Made by a program: the position numbers and the translations under genes. Shown here piece by piece: positions 24,075-32,580 of a stretch of DNA of 64,000 nucleotides. The notes under the pieces are model-generated. The model was not told the origin of the DNA and searched no databases. It worked only from the letters and a program-made list of their open reading frames with translations. Each line of letters starts with the position of its first letter. The first letter of the stretch is position 1. The DNA comes from UBA7398 sp964632545 (GTDB lineage Bacteria; Actinomycetota; Actinomycetes; Nanopelagicales; Nanopelagicaceae), in the NCBI GenBank assembly GCA_964632545.1, contig CAZWBQ010000003.1:1-64000 (forward strand). Direction: 5' to 3'.

Positions 24075-26476
24075 GCGGTAACCGCCGAATATGAAATTAT
24101 TCCCCTATCAATTCGCTTTAACGCTTCTTTAATAACGTTACGCATCTCCGGTTTGGCGTTTAATAATTGACCAAGCAGATCTATTAGTTGTCTTATTACT
24201 CTTACGAAATCTCCCACTGTAATTTCACTTTCACGCAGAATCGAACTCAATGAATGGCCACTCGCCCATCGGTAACTTTGCCAAATGAAATCTAAATCTG
24301 GCTCGCGTTGCGTTGCTAAATTGAAATTGCCCTCCAAAATTGTTAATTCCCCCCAAGTTTTAATCAATTTCTCTAATGGTTCATTTAATGATCGAGGAAT
24401 TCTTGGCGAATTATTTTTATCATTTCGGTTTTCAAAAACACATGTAGATAATAATGCTACTAATTCCGAAGCAGGAAGATTATCTAAAATGCCTTTACGG
24501 AGCGCTTCAGCAATCAAAAGATCTGTTTCTGCGTAGATTTTGGTAAGTATCTCACCCGATTTTGTTAATTTGTCGTTCTCTATATATTTAAGTTCAGTTA
24601 AAACCGAGATAATCCGATCGAATGTTTTAGGAATTACATTGGTTCGAGCATCGATTCGTTTACGTAATCCGGAATTTTCACGATTCAATCTTTCGGCCTT
24701 CTCTGCGATTCTGGCGTGAGCTTCGCGTTCTGGACATTGATGGCATGGATCTGCCTTCATGGCTTTCCGTAGCAACGTTATTTCTGCTTCACTATTTTTG
24801 AGAAATTCCTTACGGTTACCACGGTAGTTTCGTCCTTGGGCGACTACTTCGCGTTCTATCTCTTTAATTTTGGTTCGGTATGACATATATTTTGTGAAGT
24901 CACCAAGATGGCAATTGGACTCTGCGTTGAATTCCGCGATCGTATTCTCGCTTTTACTTATTTGTTTTGTTAAACCCACAACTGCTCGGTCTGCCTGGAA
25001 TTGTGCGAATGAAGCCGCTAACGATGTTCTGGCTAGCTCTCTATTGAATCTAGAGATTAGATTTGCGCTCATGTTGTAAGTTGGTGCAAAAGAAGATCGA
25101 AGCGGATAAGTCCGGGTACTAGCTAATCCAGCAGCGGTACCTGAATCAACAGTTTCGTTCCAAAGAACTACTGCATTGCCTTCAATATCAATGCCGCGTC
25201 TACCTGCTCGTCCGGTAAGTTGGGTGTACTCCCCTGGGGTAATTGCGGCGTGAGTTTCGCCGTTCCATTTAGTTAGTTTCTCCAAGATCACAGTGCGAGC
25301 TGGCATATTGATTCCTAAAGCTAAAGTTTCGGTTGCGAATACACATCTGATTAAACCTCTTTGAAATAATTCTTCGATAGTTTCTTTAAACATTGGCAGA
25401 AGCCCAGCATGATGGGCAGCAATGCCGCGCTCTAATGCATCACTCCAATTGTAAAAATCTAAAATAGCGTAATCCTCTTCGGGCAGGTCTGCAGTTTTCA
25501 ACGCAATGACTTCTCGGATTTCGCTTCGTTCTACGTTATTTGTCATATTTAAATTTGCATTAATGCACGCTTTCACAGCAGCATCGCAACCAATTCTGGA
25601 GAAAACAAAAAAGATAGCTGGTAGATAGCCCTGGTGTTCCAATTTCTCAATTATTTCTGGTTTCGATATCTGGTTCTGGCGAAATGATTTGTAATCCGAG
25701 CCATTGCGATTTCTCTGGGTTGATGCTCTGCTATTGCGATGAGACTCTTTCTCAAGTCTTAAAATCTCGGGATTAACTCGGCCATCATCTACAAATAAAT
25801 CAAGTAATCGGTTACCCATTAAGACATGCTGATAAAGTGGAACAGGTCTGATCTCGCTAACAACTACTTTGGTTTCACCACGTATCGTGTTTAACCACTC
25901 ACCGAACTCTTCAGCATTTGAAACTGTGGCAGAAAGGGATACCACCTGGATCCGTTCTGGTAAATGAATAAGTATTTCTTCCCAAACTGCGCCGCGAAAT
26001 TTATCTGCTAGATAGTGAACTTCATCCATAACTACATAACTTAGGGTTTCAAGTGTGCGAGATTCTGCATAAATCATATTGCGCAATACTTCAGTAGTCA
26101 TCACAACTATTGCAGCTTCCCCATTAATCGAGGAATCTCCAGTAAGTAAACCAACTTTTTCCTCACCATAAACTCCAACCAACTCTTGAAATTTTTGATT
26201 AGATAGCGCCTTGATCGGAGTTGTATAAAAACATTTTGTGCCTTGTTTGATTGCTAAATGTGCAGCAAATTCTCCAACAATAGTTTTTCCGGCTCCAGTT
26301 GGTGCTGCGACTAAAACTCCTTGCCCAGATTCGATTGCTTGACAAGCAGAAAGTTGGAATTCATCAAACGGAAAATCGTAAAGAGTTTCGAAAAAATGGG
26401 TAGCTTGAAATTTTTGGCGAGCTTTAGCGGCTGCGAATCTCTCCGCAGGGCTATCGGTTACGGGTTTCGGTGCCAT
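24071..26476 (-). CDS. helY: Ski2/Mtr4-like DEVH helicase HelY
   Basis: Probable RNA helicase of the Ski2-like family. RecA core: APTGAGKT (Walker A, 58-65), DEVH box in VMDEVHYLAD, SATVSN (motif III) and QLTGRAGRRG (motif VI, near 418). The C-terminus is a DSHCT-type domain after a long helical arm with a CHQCPEREAH cluster. 801 residues, somewhat shorter than mycobacterial HelY. Substrate unknown; RNA processing or decay is likely. Forms an operon with tat and dgk genes. Confidence 0.92.
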   Translation of the reverse strand: MAPKPVTDSPAERFAAAKARQKFQATHFFETLYDFPFDEFQLSACQAIESGQGVLVAAPTGAGKTIVGEFAAHLAIKQGTKCFYTTPIKALSNQKFQELVGVYGEEKVGLLTGDSSINGEAAIVVMTTEVLRNMIYAESRTLETLSYVVMDEVHYLADKFRGAVWEEILIHLPERIQVVSLSATVSNAEEFGEWLNTIRGETKVVVSEIRPVPLYQHVLMGNRLLDLFVDDGRVNPEILRLEKESHRNSRASTQRNRNGSDYKSFRQNQISKPEIIEKLEHQGYLPAIFFVFSRIGCDAAVKACINANLNMTNNVERSEIREVIALKTADLPEEDYAILDFYNWSDALERGIAAHHAGLLPMFKETIEELFQRGLIRCVFATETLALGINMPARTVILEKLTKWNGETHAAITPGEYTQLTGRAGRRGIDIEGNAVVLWNETVDSGTAAGLASTRTYPLRSSFAPTYNMSANLISRFNRELARTSLAASFAQFQADRAVVGLTKQISKSENTIAEFNAESNCHLGDFTKYMSYRTKIKEIEREVVAQGRNYRGNRKEFLKNSEAEITLLRKAMKADPCHQCPEREAHARIAEKAERLNRENSGLRKRIDARTNVIPKTFDRIISVLTELKYIENDKLTKSGEILTKIYAETDLLIAEALRKGILDNLPASELVALLSTCVFENRNDKNNSPRIPRSLNEPLEKLIKTWGELTILEGNFNLATQREPDLDFIWQSYRWASGHSLSSILRESEITVGDFVRVIRQLIDLLGQLLNAKPEMRNVIKEALKRIDRGIISYSAVTA

Positions 26477-27336
26477 GTTAAGAGAGATTTGGGCGCTATT
26501 TTTGCGGTAACAGGGAGCGGGCCAATTCGTTCACCATCTGAATATGCAATTGCCTCTGCTTCAATGGTGATCTCTCGGCATCGTTTAATTGTTACTGCAG
26601 GATGGGTAACATGCTTGCCTGAAAATACTTTAGGAAAAACTTTTATGAATTCCAATTTAGAAATAGGCGAAAGTATCATTACATCAAAAAGACCGTCAGA
26701 AATCGAGGCGCTAGGACAGACCAGCATGCCTCCACCGTAGGAATTTCCATTTGCAACGGCGATTAACATTGCTTGAGTTTCTAATATTTCTCCATCTATA
26801 GTGAAGCGATAGCGCTGCGGTTTGAAAATTGGGAGTTCCAGCGCGATTGCCACGTTGTACTTCATAGGTCCGTGAATTCTAGAGATGCGGTTAGCTCTTT
26901 CATTCACAATAGCGTCAAATCCGGTACTTAAAATATCAGCAAAATATTCACCATTTACTATTCCTAGGTCTACGTATTTCGGCGAATTCGAATACGAAAA
27001 ATCAATAATTTCTGAGATGTTCCGTAGTGGGAAATTTTGTGCCCTCACAAAGTCATTTCCAGTGCCAGCAGGTATGACCAGAACTGGAATATCGGTGTTG
27101 GCTAGCAACTGAATACCTAAGTGAACAAGTCCATCTCCTCCGACAAGAATGACCTTATCTACATCCACTTTTGATAATAATAATTTGAGCGCTTTTCTTG
27201 CATCTACCGAATTTTCTTCGATAACTTCTTGAAAATTAACGTTTCTATTTTTCAGAATATTTGCTGTTTGGATTCCCGTTTTTCTGCCCCGACCGCCTCC
27301 AGATGTGGGATTTATTACGAGCAGAGTTGTGCTCAT
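26458..27336 (-). CDS. Diacylglycerol/lipid kinase family protein
   Basis: DAGK-catalytic-domain protein (DgkB/YegS type) that phosphorylates diacylglycerol or a related lipid. N-terminal INPTSGGGRGRK, nucleotide motif GGDGL (66-70, where Thr is more usual than Leu), PAGTGNDFVR, then the C-terminal beta domain. 292 residues. It overlaps helY by 19 bp and tatC by 4 bp (ATGA). The substrate is not determined by sequence. Confidence 0.88.
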   Translation of the reverse strand: MSTTLLVINPTSGGGRGRKTGIQTANILKNRNVNFQEVIEENSVDARKALKLLLSKVDVDKVILVGGDGLVHLGIQLLANTDIPVLVIPAGTGNDFVRAQNFPLRNISEIIDFSYSNSPKYVDLGIVNGEYFADILSTGFDAIVNERANRISRIHGPMKYNVAIALELPIFKPQRYRFTIDGEILETQAMLIAVANGNSYGGGMLVCPSASISDGLFDVMILSPISKLEFIKVFPKVFSGKHVTHPAVTIKRCREITIEAEAIAYSDGERIGPLPVTAKIAPKSLLTWHRNP

Positions 27337-28232
27337 TTCTTACTCTTTTTTGCAACCGATTTCTTGATAGCTTTTTTGCTGCTCTTTTTGATTGGTTTTG
27401 GTTTATCTAATATTTCATCAATTGAAGATGGCTGATCATCTAAAAGTGAGGCAGCATCATCTGGAATATCGAGCTTGGTTTTACTGCGTTTTTTATCAAC
27501 TAAAAGCGCAATCCCGCCGCTGCCGAAGTAAAAGAGTATTAACGGTAGTGCTAGCAAGCTCATCGTTATCGGATCGCCAGTGGGAGTGAATGCGGCAGTA
27601 AAAAGACAGATTCCAAATACCGCAAAACGCCACGGTTTCAAAATCCCTTTTCCGGTCAATACTCCAGCAAGATTTAATGAAACCAGGAAAACGGGAAGTT
27701 CAAAGGCAATACCAAAAAGCAATATCACGCGCATCACAAAATCTAAGTAATCATCGAATTTTACTAAATTTGATAATGCATTTGGAGTAAAACCAAAGAG
27801 CACCTTAATTGCAACCGGCAAAATTAAGTATCCTAGTGCGGCTCCAGCTGCGAAAAACGGTGTAGCGCAGACAATAAAGAGAATTGAATATCGTCGTTCT
27901 TTCTTATGTAAACCTGGTGCAACAAAGGCCCACAGTTGGTAAATCCAAAATGGCGCAGCGAGTATTACTCCAGTAAGGAGCGCCACTTTAATTTGCAAAT
28001 TCAATGGTCCCAAGACACCGTTTATATAAAGAGAACCGCAATGGGTAGCGCCACTAACCTGAGCTTGTTTCAAATCGCAAACGGGCTGAGCGAGTGTGGT
28101 AATTATCTTGTTGTAAAAAAACCATCCCACTAATGCAAAAGCAATTATAAAAAATGTTGCCCGAACTATTCGTTTTCTGAATTCGCGCAGATGTTCGAGT
28201 AGCGGCATACGACCATCAGAAGTAGACGCCAT
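27333..28232 (-). CDS. tatC: Sec-independent translocase subunit TatC
   Basis: Core receptor of the twin-arginine export system. It shows the N-terminal motif MPLLEHLREFRKRI, the conserved Glu in APFWIYQLWAFVAPGL followed by KKERR, and FELPVFLV, with six transmembrane helices. Residues from about 250 form a Lys-rich cytoplasmic tail ending KKSVAKKSKK, common in actinobacteria. 299 residues. Forms a unit with tatA 46 bp upstream; no tatB in the window. Confidence 0.95.
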   Translation of the reverse strand: MASTSDGRMPLLEHLREFRKRIVRATFFIIAFALVGWFFYNKIITTLAQPVCDLKQAQVSGATHCGSLYINGVLGPLNLQIKVALLTGVILAAPFWIYQLWAFVAPGLHKKERRYSILFIVCATPFFAAGAALGYLILPVAIKVLFGFTPNALSNLVKFDDYLDFVMRVILLFGIAFELPVFLVSLNLAGVLTGKGILKPWRFAVFGICLFTAAFTPTGDPITMSLLALPLILFYFGSGGIALLVDKKRSKTKLDIPDDAASLLDDQPSSIDEILDKPKPIKKSSKKAIKKSVAKKSKK

Positions 28233-28278
28233 GATGAACGGACTCCATTAACCTAAAGTTAAATTTCTTAAAAGACGC

Positions 28279-28464
28279 CTATTTCTCAGTGGTAGGAGCT
28301 TCGCCTTTTTTGTCGTCTTCTTTATTCAATTCTTTAACTTCACTCTTAAAAATTCGGAGTGATCTTCCAAGGGAACGCGCAGAATCTGGAAGACGTTTTG
28401 CACCAAACAAAACGATGACAACAAGAAGCAGAATCAAGATATGTGATGGTTCGCGAAGAAACAT
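28279..28464 (-). CDS. tatA: Sec-independent translocase subunit TatA
   Basis: Pore-forming subunit of the Tat system: 61 residues with one N-terminal membrane helix (HILILLLVVIVLFGAKRLP), the FG-x-K-x-L-P hinge, an amphipathic helix (SARSLGRSLRIFKSEVKEL) and an acidic/lysine tail. AAAGGGTG precedes the ATG. The 110-bp gap to pafC upstream holds a TATACG-type box, so tatA may have its own promoter. Confidence 0.94.
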   Translation of the reverse strand: MFLREPSHILILLLVVIVLFGAKRLPDSARSLGRSLRIFKSEVKELNKEDDKKGEAPTTEK

Positions 28465-28574
28465 TGCCCACCCTTTACGTATATGTATGCGGCGGGCTTT
28501 CCCCTCCGACGACTGCGCTTACGCTACCTCAAAATCCGACATTTCGGAACGCGAACTTTGAATTTAGCCCAGCG

Positions 28575-29498
28575 TCAATAGTTAGAGAGCGCTAATTTCG
28601 CCCTGGCCACGATCTCATTAGCGAAACTTTCGGGTTCTATAATCGAAATATTCCCTCGGTTTGCCATCACGTTACGCAAAAGCCATTCACTATCCCAAAC
28701 TTTTATGGTGGCTACCATCAACTTTTCATCAATATTCAATAATTGCTCTTTGACGTTTTCGATAAATGAGAGCGCCGATCGGTTATATTGAAAAGTTATA
28801 ACCATCTGATCATTTTCGGCGTTTTTACCATTAGGTTCGATCGGATTTAGCCCATCAGGGGTCGCTTCTACAATTTCGCATTCTTGAATTCTCATTATTG
28901 CAAAAGTACGGTTCGCCTTGGATAGATGACACCAAGTTAATAACAAAACTTCATCTCCTTGTTGAAAGATTTCAATTGGAGTTACTAGCCTTTTTGAAAT
29001 TTGATCTTTTGTCGTATTCAGATAAGTGATTTGTAGCGCCATTCGTCGCTTGAGCGCCTGATGTATCACATCCAGAAAAGATAAATTTCGATTTTCAGAA
29101 AAAACAAATTGCTCAACTGGAATGTCATTTACTAAATTACGTAATTTACTTTGCAACGAAATTATTGATTGTAATTTTTGCGGATCACTGACTTGATGCT
29201 CTAAAGCAGTTAACCCCATGATTAAAATTGAAAGTTCTTCATTATTTAGTTTCCGAGGTTTATTGAGATTCTGAGGTTCACGGCAGGTGACAAAACCATT
29301 TTCAAAAGATAAATCGATCAACTCTAGCGCCGTATATTGTGGTAGTCCGCACATGAAAATTAGCGTCAGGTCAGCCAAGATTTCATTTTCTGTAACTTGA
29401 AATTCTGAAGCTAATTCAGAAGTTGCTATACCTTGATGTGAAAGAATAAAAGGAATCAAGTCAAGTAGTCGTGCAGTTCTGGTCAATGGTTTATCCAT
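28575..29498 (-). CDS. pafC: WYL-domain regulator PafC
   Basis: PafB and PafC form the activator of the LexA-independent DNA-damage response in mycobacteria, through a WYL domain that is thought to sense single-stranded DNA. Here an N-terminal winged helix (RLLDLIPFILSHQGIATSELASEF) is followed by a WYL domain (ISKRLVTPIEIFQQGDEVLLLTWC) and a WCX extension. 307 residues. It overlaps pafB by 8 bp. pafA is not adjacent. Confidence 0.9.
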   Translation of the reverse strand: MDKPLTRTARLLDLIPFILSHQGIATSELASEFQVTENEILADLTLIFMCGLPQYTALELIDLSFENGFVTCREPQNLNKPRKLNNEELSILIMGLTALEHQVSDPQKLQSIISLQSKLRNLVNDIPVEQFVFSENRNLSFLDVIHQALKRRMALQITYLNTTKDQISKRLVTPIEIFQQGDEVLLLTWCHLSKANRTFAIMRIQECEIVEATPDGLNPIEPNGKNAENDQMVITFQYNRSALSFIENVKEQLLNIDEKLMVATIKVWDSEWLLRNVMANRGNISIIEPESFANEIVARAKLALSNY

Positions 29499-30438
29499 TT
29501 GCTACCAATTCCTTTAAAGCTGAAGTCACTCTATTTTTTAATTCTGTAGGCGCAATTACTTTAATGTCAGCACCGTACCAAAGTATCTCCGCTATTAGAT
29601 TTTCTCGATTTGATTCATTAAAAGTAATTTCATCCCATTCCGCTCCACTATTAATCATTTCTCCTTTTAGTCGAATGGCTTTACAACAATTTTTTCTAAC
29701 TTGCAGAATAATGGGCACGGGGGTGGCATCTTTTAACATGATTAAATGTTTGGTAATTTCAAAATTTGCCGGTACTACAAAAGCTTTTGTTTTTCCAATC
29801 GCGACGCAAGAATCACCAATGCGCTCAATTTTAAATACGCGTATCGCATTTTTTTTAACATCGTTACCCACTACATACCAAAAACCACGCCATGCTGCGA
29901 TTCCGTAAGGTTCTAATTCTCGATCTTCAAGGTTATTTTTTGCATTAGGGTAAGTAAATTTTATCAACTGATGAGAATTTGTTGCTCTCCAAATTTCTGA
30001 AAAATATTCATTTTTGGTTGAGATGTGTATTGGCGCATCGATGTATTTAGTCGCATCGTTTTCAATTCCTAAAGAACGAAGTTTTCGCAATGCGCTCTGC
30101 GCTGCATTCGTAAAAGTTGCTTCTTGCCAAGTTTTAGCAGCAACTGCTAATAATGAAAGTTCGGCTGCACTCAAATTTTCTAACGCAAGTGCATAATCCG
30201 ATTGTTTGATTCGATAACCAGGTTCATCGTCAAAGAGAGGATCCAATCCCCCCACCTCTATTGCGATTCCTAGATTTCGTAGATCATCTTTGTCCCGTTC
30301 GAACATTCGCTCCATTGATTCTGCGTTGCCGCTGTAGCCAGCGACCACCCGAAAAATCTCACTTTTGGTTATAAACCTTTGCGCAGCCATGAGCGCCATT
30401 GTGAGATTTATCAGACGCTCAGTTTTCCCACTAGACAT
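29491..30438 (-). CDS. pafB: WYL-domain regulator PafB
   Basis: First gene of the pafB-pafC pair. N-terminal HTH (GKTERLINLTMALMAAQRFITKSEI), central WYL domain with LEPYGIAAWRGFWYVVGND, and a C-terminal WCX region. 315 residues. PafBC activates DNA-repair genes in mycobacteria (family knowledge). A TAGCCT box sits 6 nt before the ATG, so it probably gives a leaderless message leading into tatA and tatC. Divergent from the FKBP lipoprotein gene. Confidence 0.92.
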   Translation of the reverse strand: MSSGKTERLINLTMALMAAQRFITKSEIFRVVAGYSGNAESMERMFERDKDDLRNLGIAIEVGGLDPLFDDEPGYRIKQSDYALALENLSAAELSLLAVAAKTWQEATFTNAAQSALRKLRSLGIENDATKYIDAPIHISTKNEYFSEIWRATNSHQLIKFTYPNAKNNLEDRELEPYGIAAWRGFWYVVGNDVKKNAIRVFKIERIGDSCVAIGKTKAFVVPANFEITKHLIMLKDATPVPIILQVRKNCCKAIRLKGEMINSGAEWDEITFNESNRENLIAEILWYGADIKVIAPTELKNRVTSALKELVANG

Positions 30439-30444
30439 AGGGCA

Positions 30445-30450
30445 AGGCTA
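30445..30450 (-). promoter_or_regulatory. -10 box before pafB
   Basis: TAGCCT on the - strand, exactly 6 nt before the pafB ATG. Confidence 0.55.
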
Positions 30451-30460
30451 CCGACCTTGC

Positions 30461-30466
30461 TAGGCT
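30461..30466 (+). promoter_or_regulatory. -10 box of the FKBP gene
   Basis: TAGGCT; the transcript would start near 30473, leaving a leader of about 38 nt that contains AAGGA upstream of the ATG at 30511. Confidence 0.4.
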
Positions 30467-30510
30467 TCTGACCTGACCCCAGTTTTCAAATGAAGAAGGA
30501 TTGGTTCATA

Positions 30511-31014
30511 ATGAAAAAGTTCCTAGTACTTTCACTCACAATTATTCTTTCAATATCAATAACCGCCTGCAGTACCGATGGAGGAGTTCAAACTGTGTCC
30601 AACAATCAAAGTAATTCAAATTCAACCGCTGGATTGCCAGTCGTAACCGGGGCAGCTGGAGCAGAACCAGTCATTACTCCACCTGTTGGCACACCGCCAA
30701 CCACGATGCAAACCAAAGATTTAATTGTGGGTACCGGCGATCTTGTTCTGGCTACTTCAACATTGACTGTGCATTACGTTCTAATGGCTTGGTCTACCGG
30801 AAAAGTGGTGGAATCATCCTGGAGCGGTGCACCAGCGACATTCCCACTCAGTGGAGTTATCACAGGGTGGCAAGAAGGCATGCCCGGTATGAAAGCCGGC
30901 GGTCGGCGGTTACTAGTTCTGCCTCCCGATAAAGCCTATGGAGCTGCAGGTGGCGGACCAATTGGCCCCAATGAAACACTTGTTTTCGTGGTGGACGTTA
31001 TTTCAATTAGTTAA
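30511..31014 (+). CDS. FKBP-type peptidyl-prolyl isomerase lipoprotein
   Basis: Lipid-anchored proline isomerase acting outside the membrane. Signal peptide 1-19 with lipobox ITAC and lipidated Cys20, a Ser/Asn/Thr/Pro-rich linker, then a C-terminal FKBP domain from about 75: LTVHYVLM, the active-site region SGVITGWQEGMPGMKAGGRRLL, and PDKAYGAAGGGPIGPNETLVFVVDV. ATG at 30511 is chosen because AAGGA lies 10 nt upstream and it gives a clean signal peptide; an in-frame ATG at 30490 is possible. FKBP genes sit beside pafA and pafBC in Streptomyces, but no proteasome genes follow here. Confidence 0.92.
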   Translation: MKKFLVLSLTIILSISITACSTDGGVQTVSNNQSNSNSTAGLPVVTGAAGAEPVITPPVGTPPTTMQTKDLIVGTGDLVLATSTLTVHYVLMAWSTGKVVESSWSGAPATFPLSGVITGWQEGMPGMKAGGRRLLVLPPDKAYGAAGGGPIGPNETLVFVVDVISIS

Positions 31015-31017
31015 AAA

Positions 31018-31878
31018 TTAATCTTCATCTGCGACGCCGTAAGACCCTTTAGAAGGGCGACGGCGTCGCTTTAATGCAGTGGTGCCTTGCGCAACTTTTC
31101 GAGCGAAAATTATAAAACCGGTATGCGCATTCATTTTATGTTGTGGCCTTACCGCAAGTCCCTCGTGATGCCATCCCCGAATCAAACCTTCAAAGCTTTC
31201 GGGCTCGGTAAAACGACCATCATCTTTCAAAGCTTCCGCTAATTTCGACAATTGCGTAGTTGTTGCAACATAAGCCGCAAAAACTCCGCCTGGCTTCATA
31301 GCGTTATATGCCATTTCAACGCAATCCCATGGCGCCAACATATCTAGAATTACTCGATCAAAATCGTTTTTGTGCTCCATATCTTGCACTGCGCCAATTT
31401 CGAGGTGCCAATGATCTGGTTTTTCACCAAAATATGAGGTGACATTTTTCTCCGCGATTAGTGCAAAATCCGCACGTTTTTCAAAAGAATATACGGAACC
31501 ATTTGCACCAACCGCTCTTAATAAGGAAATGCTTAAAGCCCCACTCCCAGCTCCAGCTTCTAAAACTTTGGCGCCTGGAAAGATATCCGCATATCCAATT
31601 ATTAAAGCGGCATCTTTAGGATAAACAATCGTGGCTCCTCTAGGCATTGAAAGCACAAAATCTGTTAAAAGAGGGCGAAAAGCTTGATATTTTGTTCCGG
31701 CATTTGTGGTGAAAATAGATCCTTCGGGTGCGCCAATCAAAATATCATGCTCGATCCACCCTTTGTGCGTATGGAATTGACCGCCCGGTATTAAATTTAT
31801 TGAGTACAACTTACCTTTTTCATCTGTTAACTGGACGCGATCTCCAATTCGAAATGGTCCAGAAGGATTAAATTTCAT
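31018..31878 (-). CDS. trmI: tRNA (adenine-58-N1)-methyltransferase TrmI
   Basis: Makes m1A58 in tRNA T-loops using SAM. An N-terminal beta domain (RIGDRVQLTDEKGKLYSINL) is followed by a Rossmann domain: VYPKDAALIIGYADIFPGAKVLEAGAGSGALS (SAM motif I near 105), the later VILDMLAPW (motif IV) and the GGVFAAYV segment. 286 residues with a basic tail. In M. tuberculosis the equivalent Rv2118c borders the Pup-proteasome locus. A TAGAAT box lies 6 nt before the ATG. Ends 3 bp from the convergent FKBP gene. Confidence 0.94.
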   Translation of the reverse strand: MKFNPSGPFRIGDRVQLTDEKGKLYSINLIPGGQFHTHKGWIEHDILIGAPEGSIFTTNAGTKYQAFRPLLTDFVLSMPRGATIVYPKDAALIIGYADIFPGAKVLEAGAGSGALSISLLRAVGANGSVYSFEKRADFALIAEKNVTSYFGEKPDHWHLEIGAVQDMEHKNDFDRVILDMLAPWDCVEMAYNAMKPGGVFAAYVATTTQLSKLAEALKDDGRFTEPESFEGLIRGWHHEGLAVRPQHKMNAHTGFIIFARKVAQGTTALKRRRRPSKGSYGVADED

Positions 31879-31884
31879 ATCAAA

Positions 31885-31890
31885 ATTCTA
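31885..31890 (-). promoter_or_regulatory. -10 box before trmI
   Basis: TAGAAT on the - strand, 6 nt before the trmI ATG. Confidence 0.5.
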
Positions 31891-31899
31891 TCTACTAAA

Positions 31900-32580
31900 T
31901 TACGCATAAACTAATTGCGCATGGATATCTCTTAATTTCGCGAGCGTAACTAGATTTAGTGATGGCAATTTGTAGAGTCGTGGACTCACCGGCAATTCGC
32001 CTAGATGCGAAACCCCCACTACAACTGCGCCACTGGCAATTGCTGATGAAACTCCGACATAAGAATCTTCTACAATTAAACATTCGTTAATATCGACATT
32101 GAGATACGCCGCAGCTTTCAAATATCCTTCAGGTGAAGGTTTGCTCTCTGCGACATCATCACAGGAAATAGTGATAGCGAAACGCTCAAATCCGATCGAC
32201 GAGAGGGCCGCATTTACTAATGACCTAGAACTTGCTGTTACCAATGCCATTGGTATTTTTGCCATGTAGCATTCATCAAAAAGTTCTCCAGCCCCGGCCG
32301 CGTAATCTACTCCGGCCGCTAATTTCTTTTCCATCCGTGCAATTAAATCGTTGGCAAAAAATTCTGGGTTTGCTTGGTTACCCGTCTTCTCCGCCATGTA
32401 TGCACCAACTCTTGGCATCGGACCACCGAGACAAGCAATCTGATCCAATTCATCCCATTTAGTATTGAAACTTTGCATTAATTCTTGTTCGGCTTCCAAC
32501 CAGAGTGGTTCAGAATTTATTAAGGTGCCATCCATGTCCCAGAGAATTGCTTTAATAGTTGAAGATTTCTCACGTTGCAT
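31900..32580 (-). CDS. HAD-family phosphatase
   Basis: Haloacid dehalogenase-like hydrolase of the beta-phosphoglucomutase/phosphatase subclass: motif I WDMDGTLINSEPLW (Asp15, Asp17), motif II LVTASS, Lys in ESKPSPEGYL, and acidic motif IV IVEDSYVGVSSA. 226 residues with a helical cap. The substrate, a small phosphorylated metabolite, cannot be inferred. It overlaps metH by 11 bp and is probably cotranscribed with it. Confidence 0.88.
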   Translation of the reverse strand: MQREKSSTIKAILWDMDGTLINSEPLWLEAEQELMQSFNTKWDELDQIACLGGPMPRVGAYMAEKTGNQANPEFFANDLIARMEKKLAAGVDYAAGAGELFDECYMAKIPMALVTASSRSLVNAALSSIGFERFAITISCDDVAESKPSPEGYLKAAAYLNVDINECLIVEDSYVGVSSAIASGAVVVGVSHLGELPVSPRLYKLPSLNLVTLAKLRDIHAQLVYA

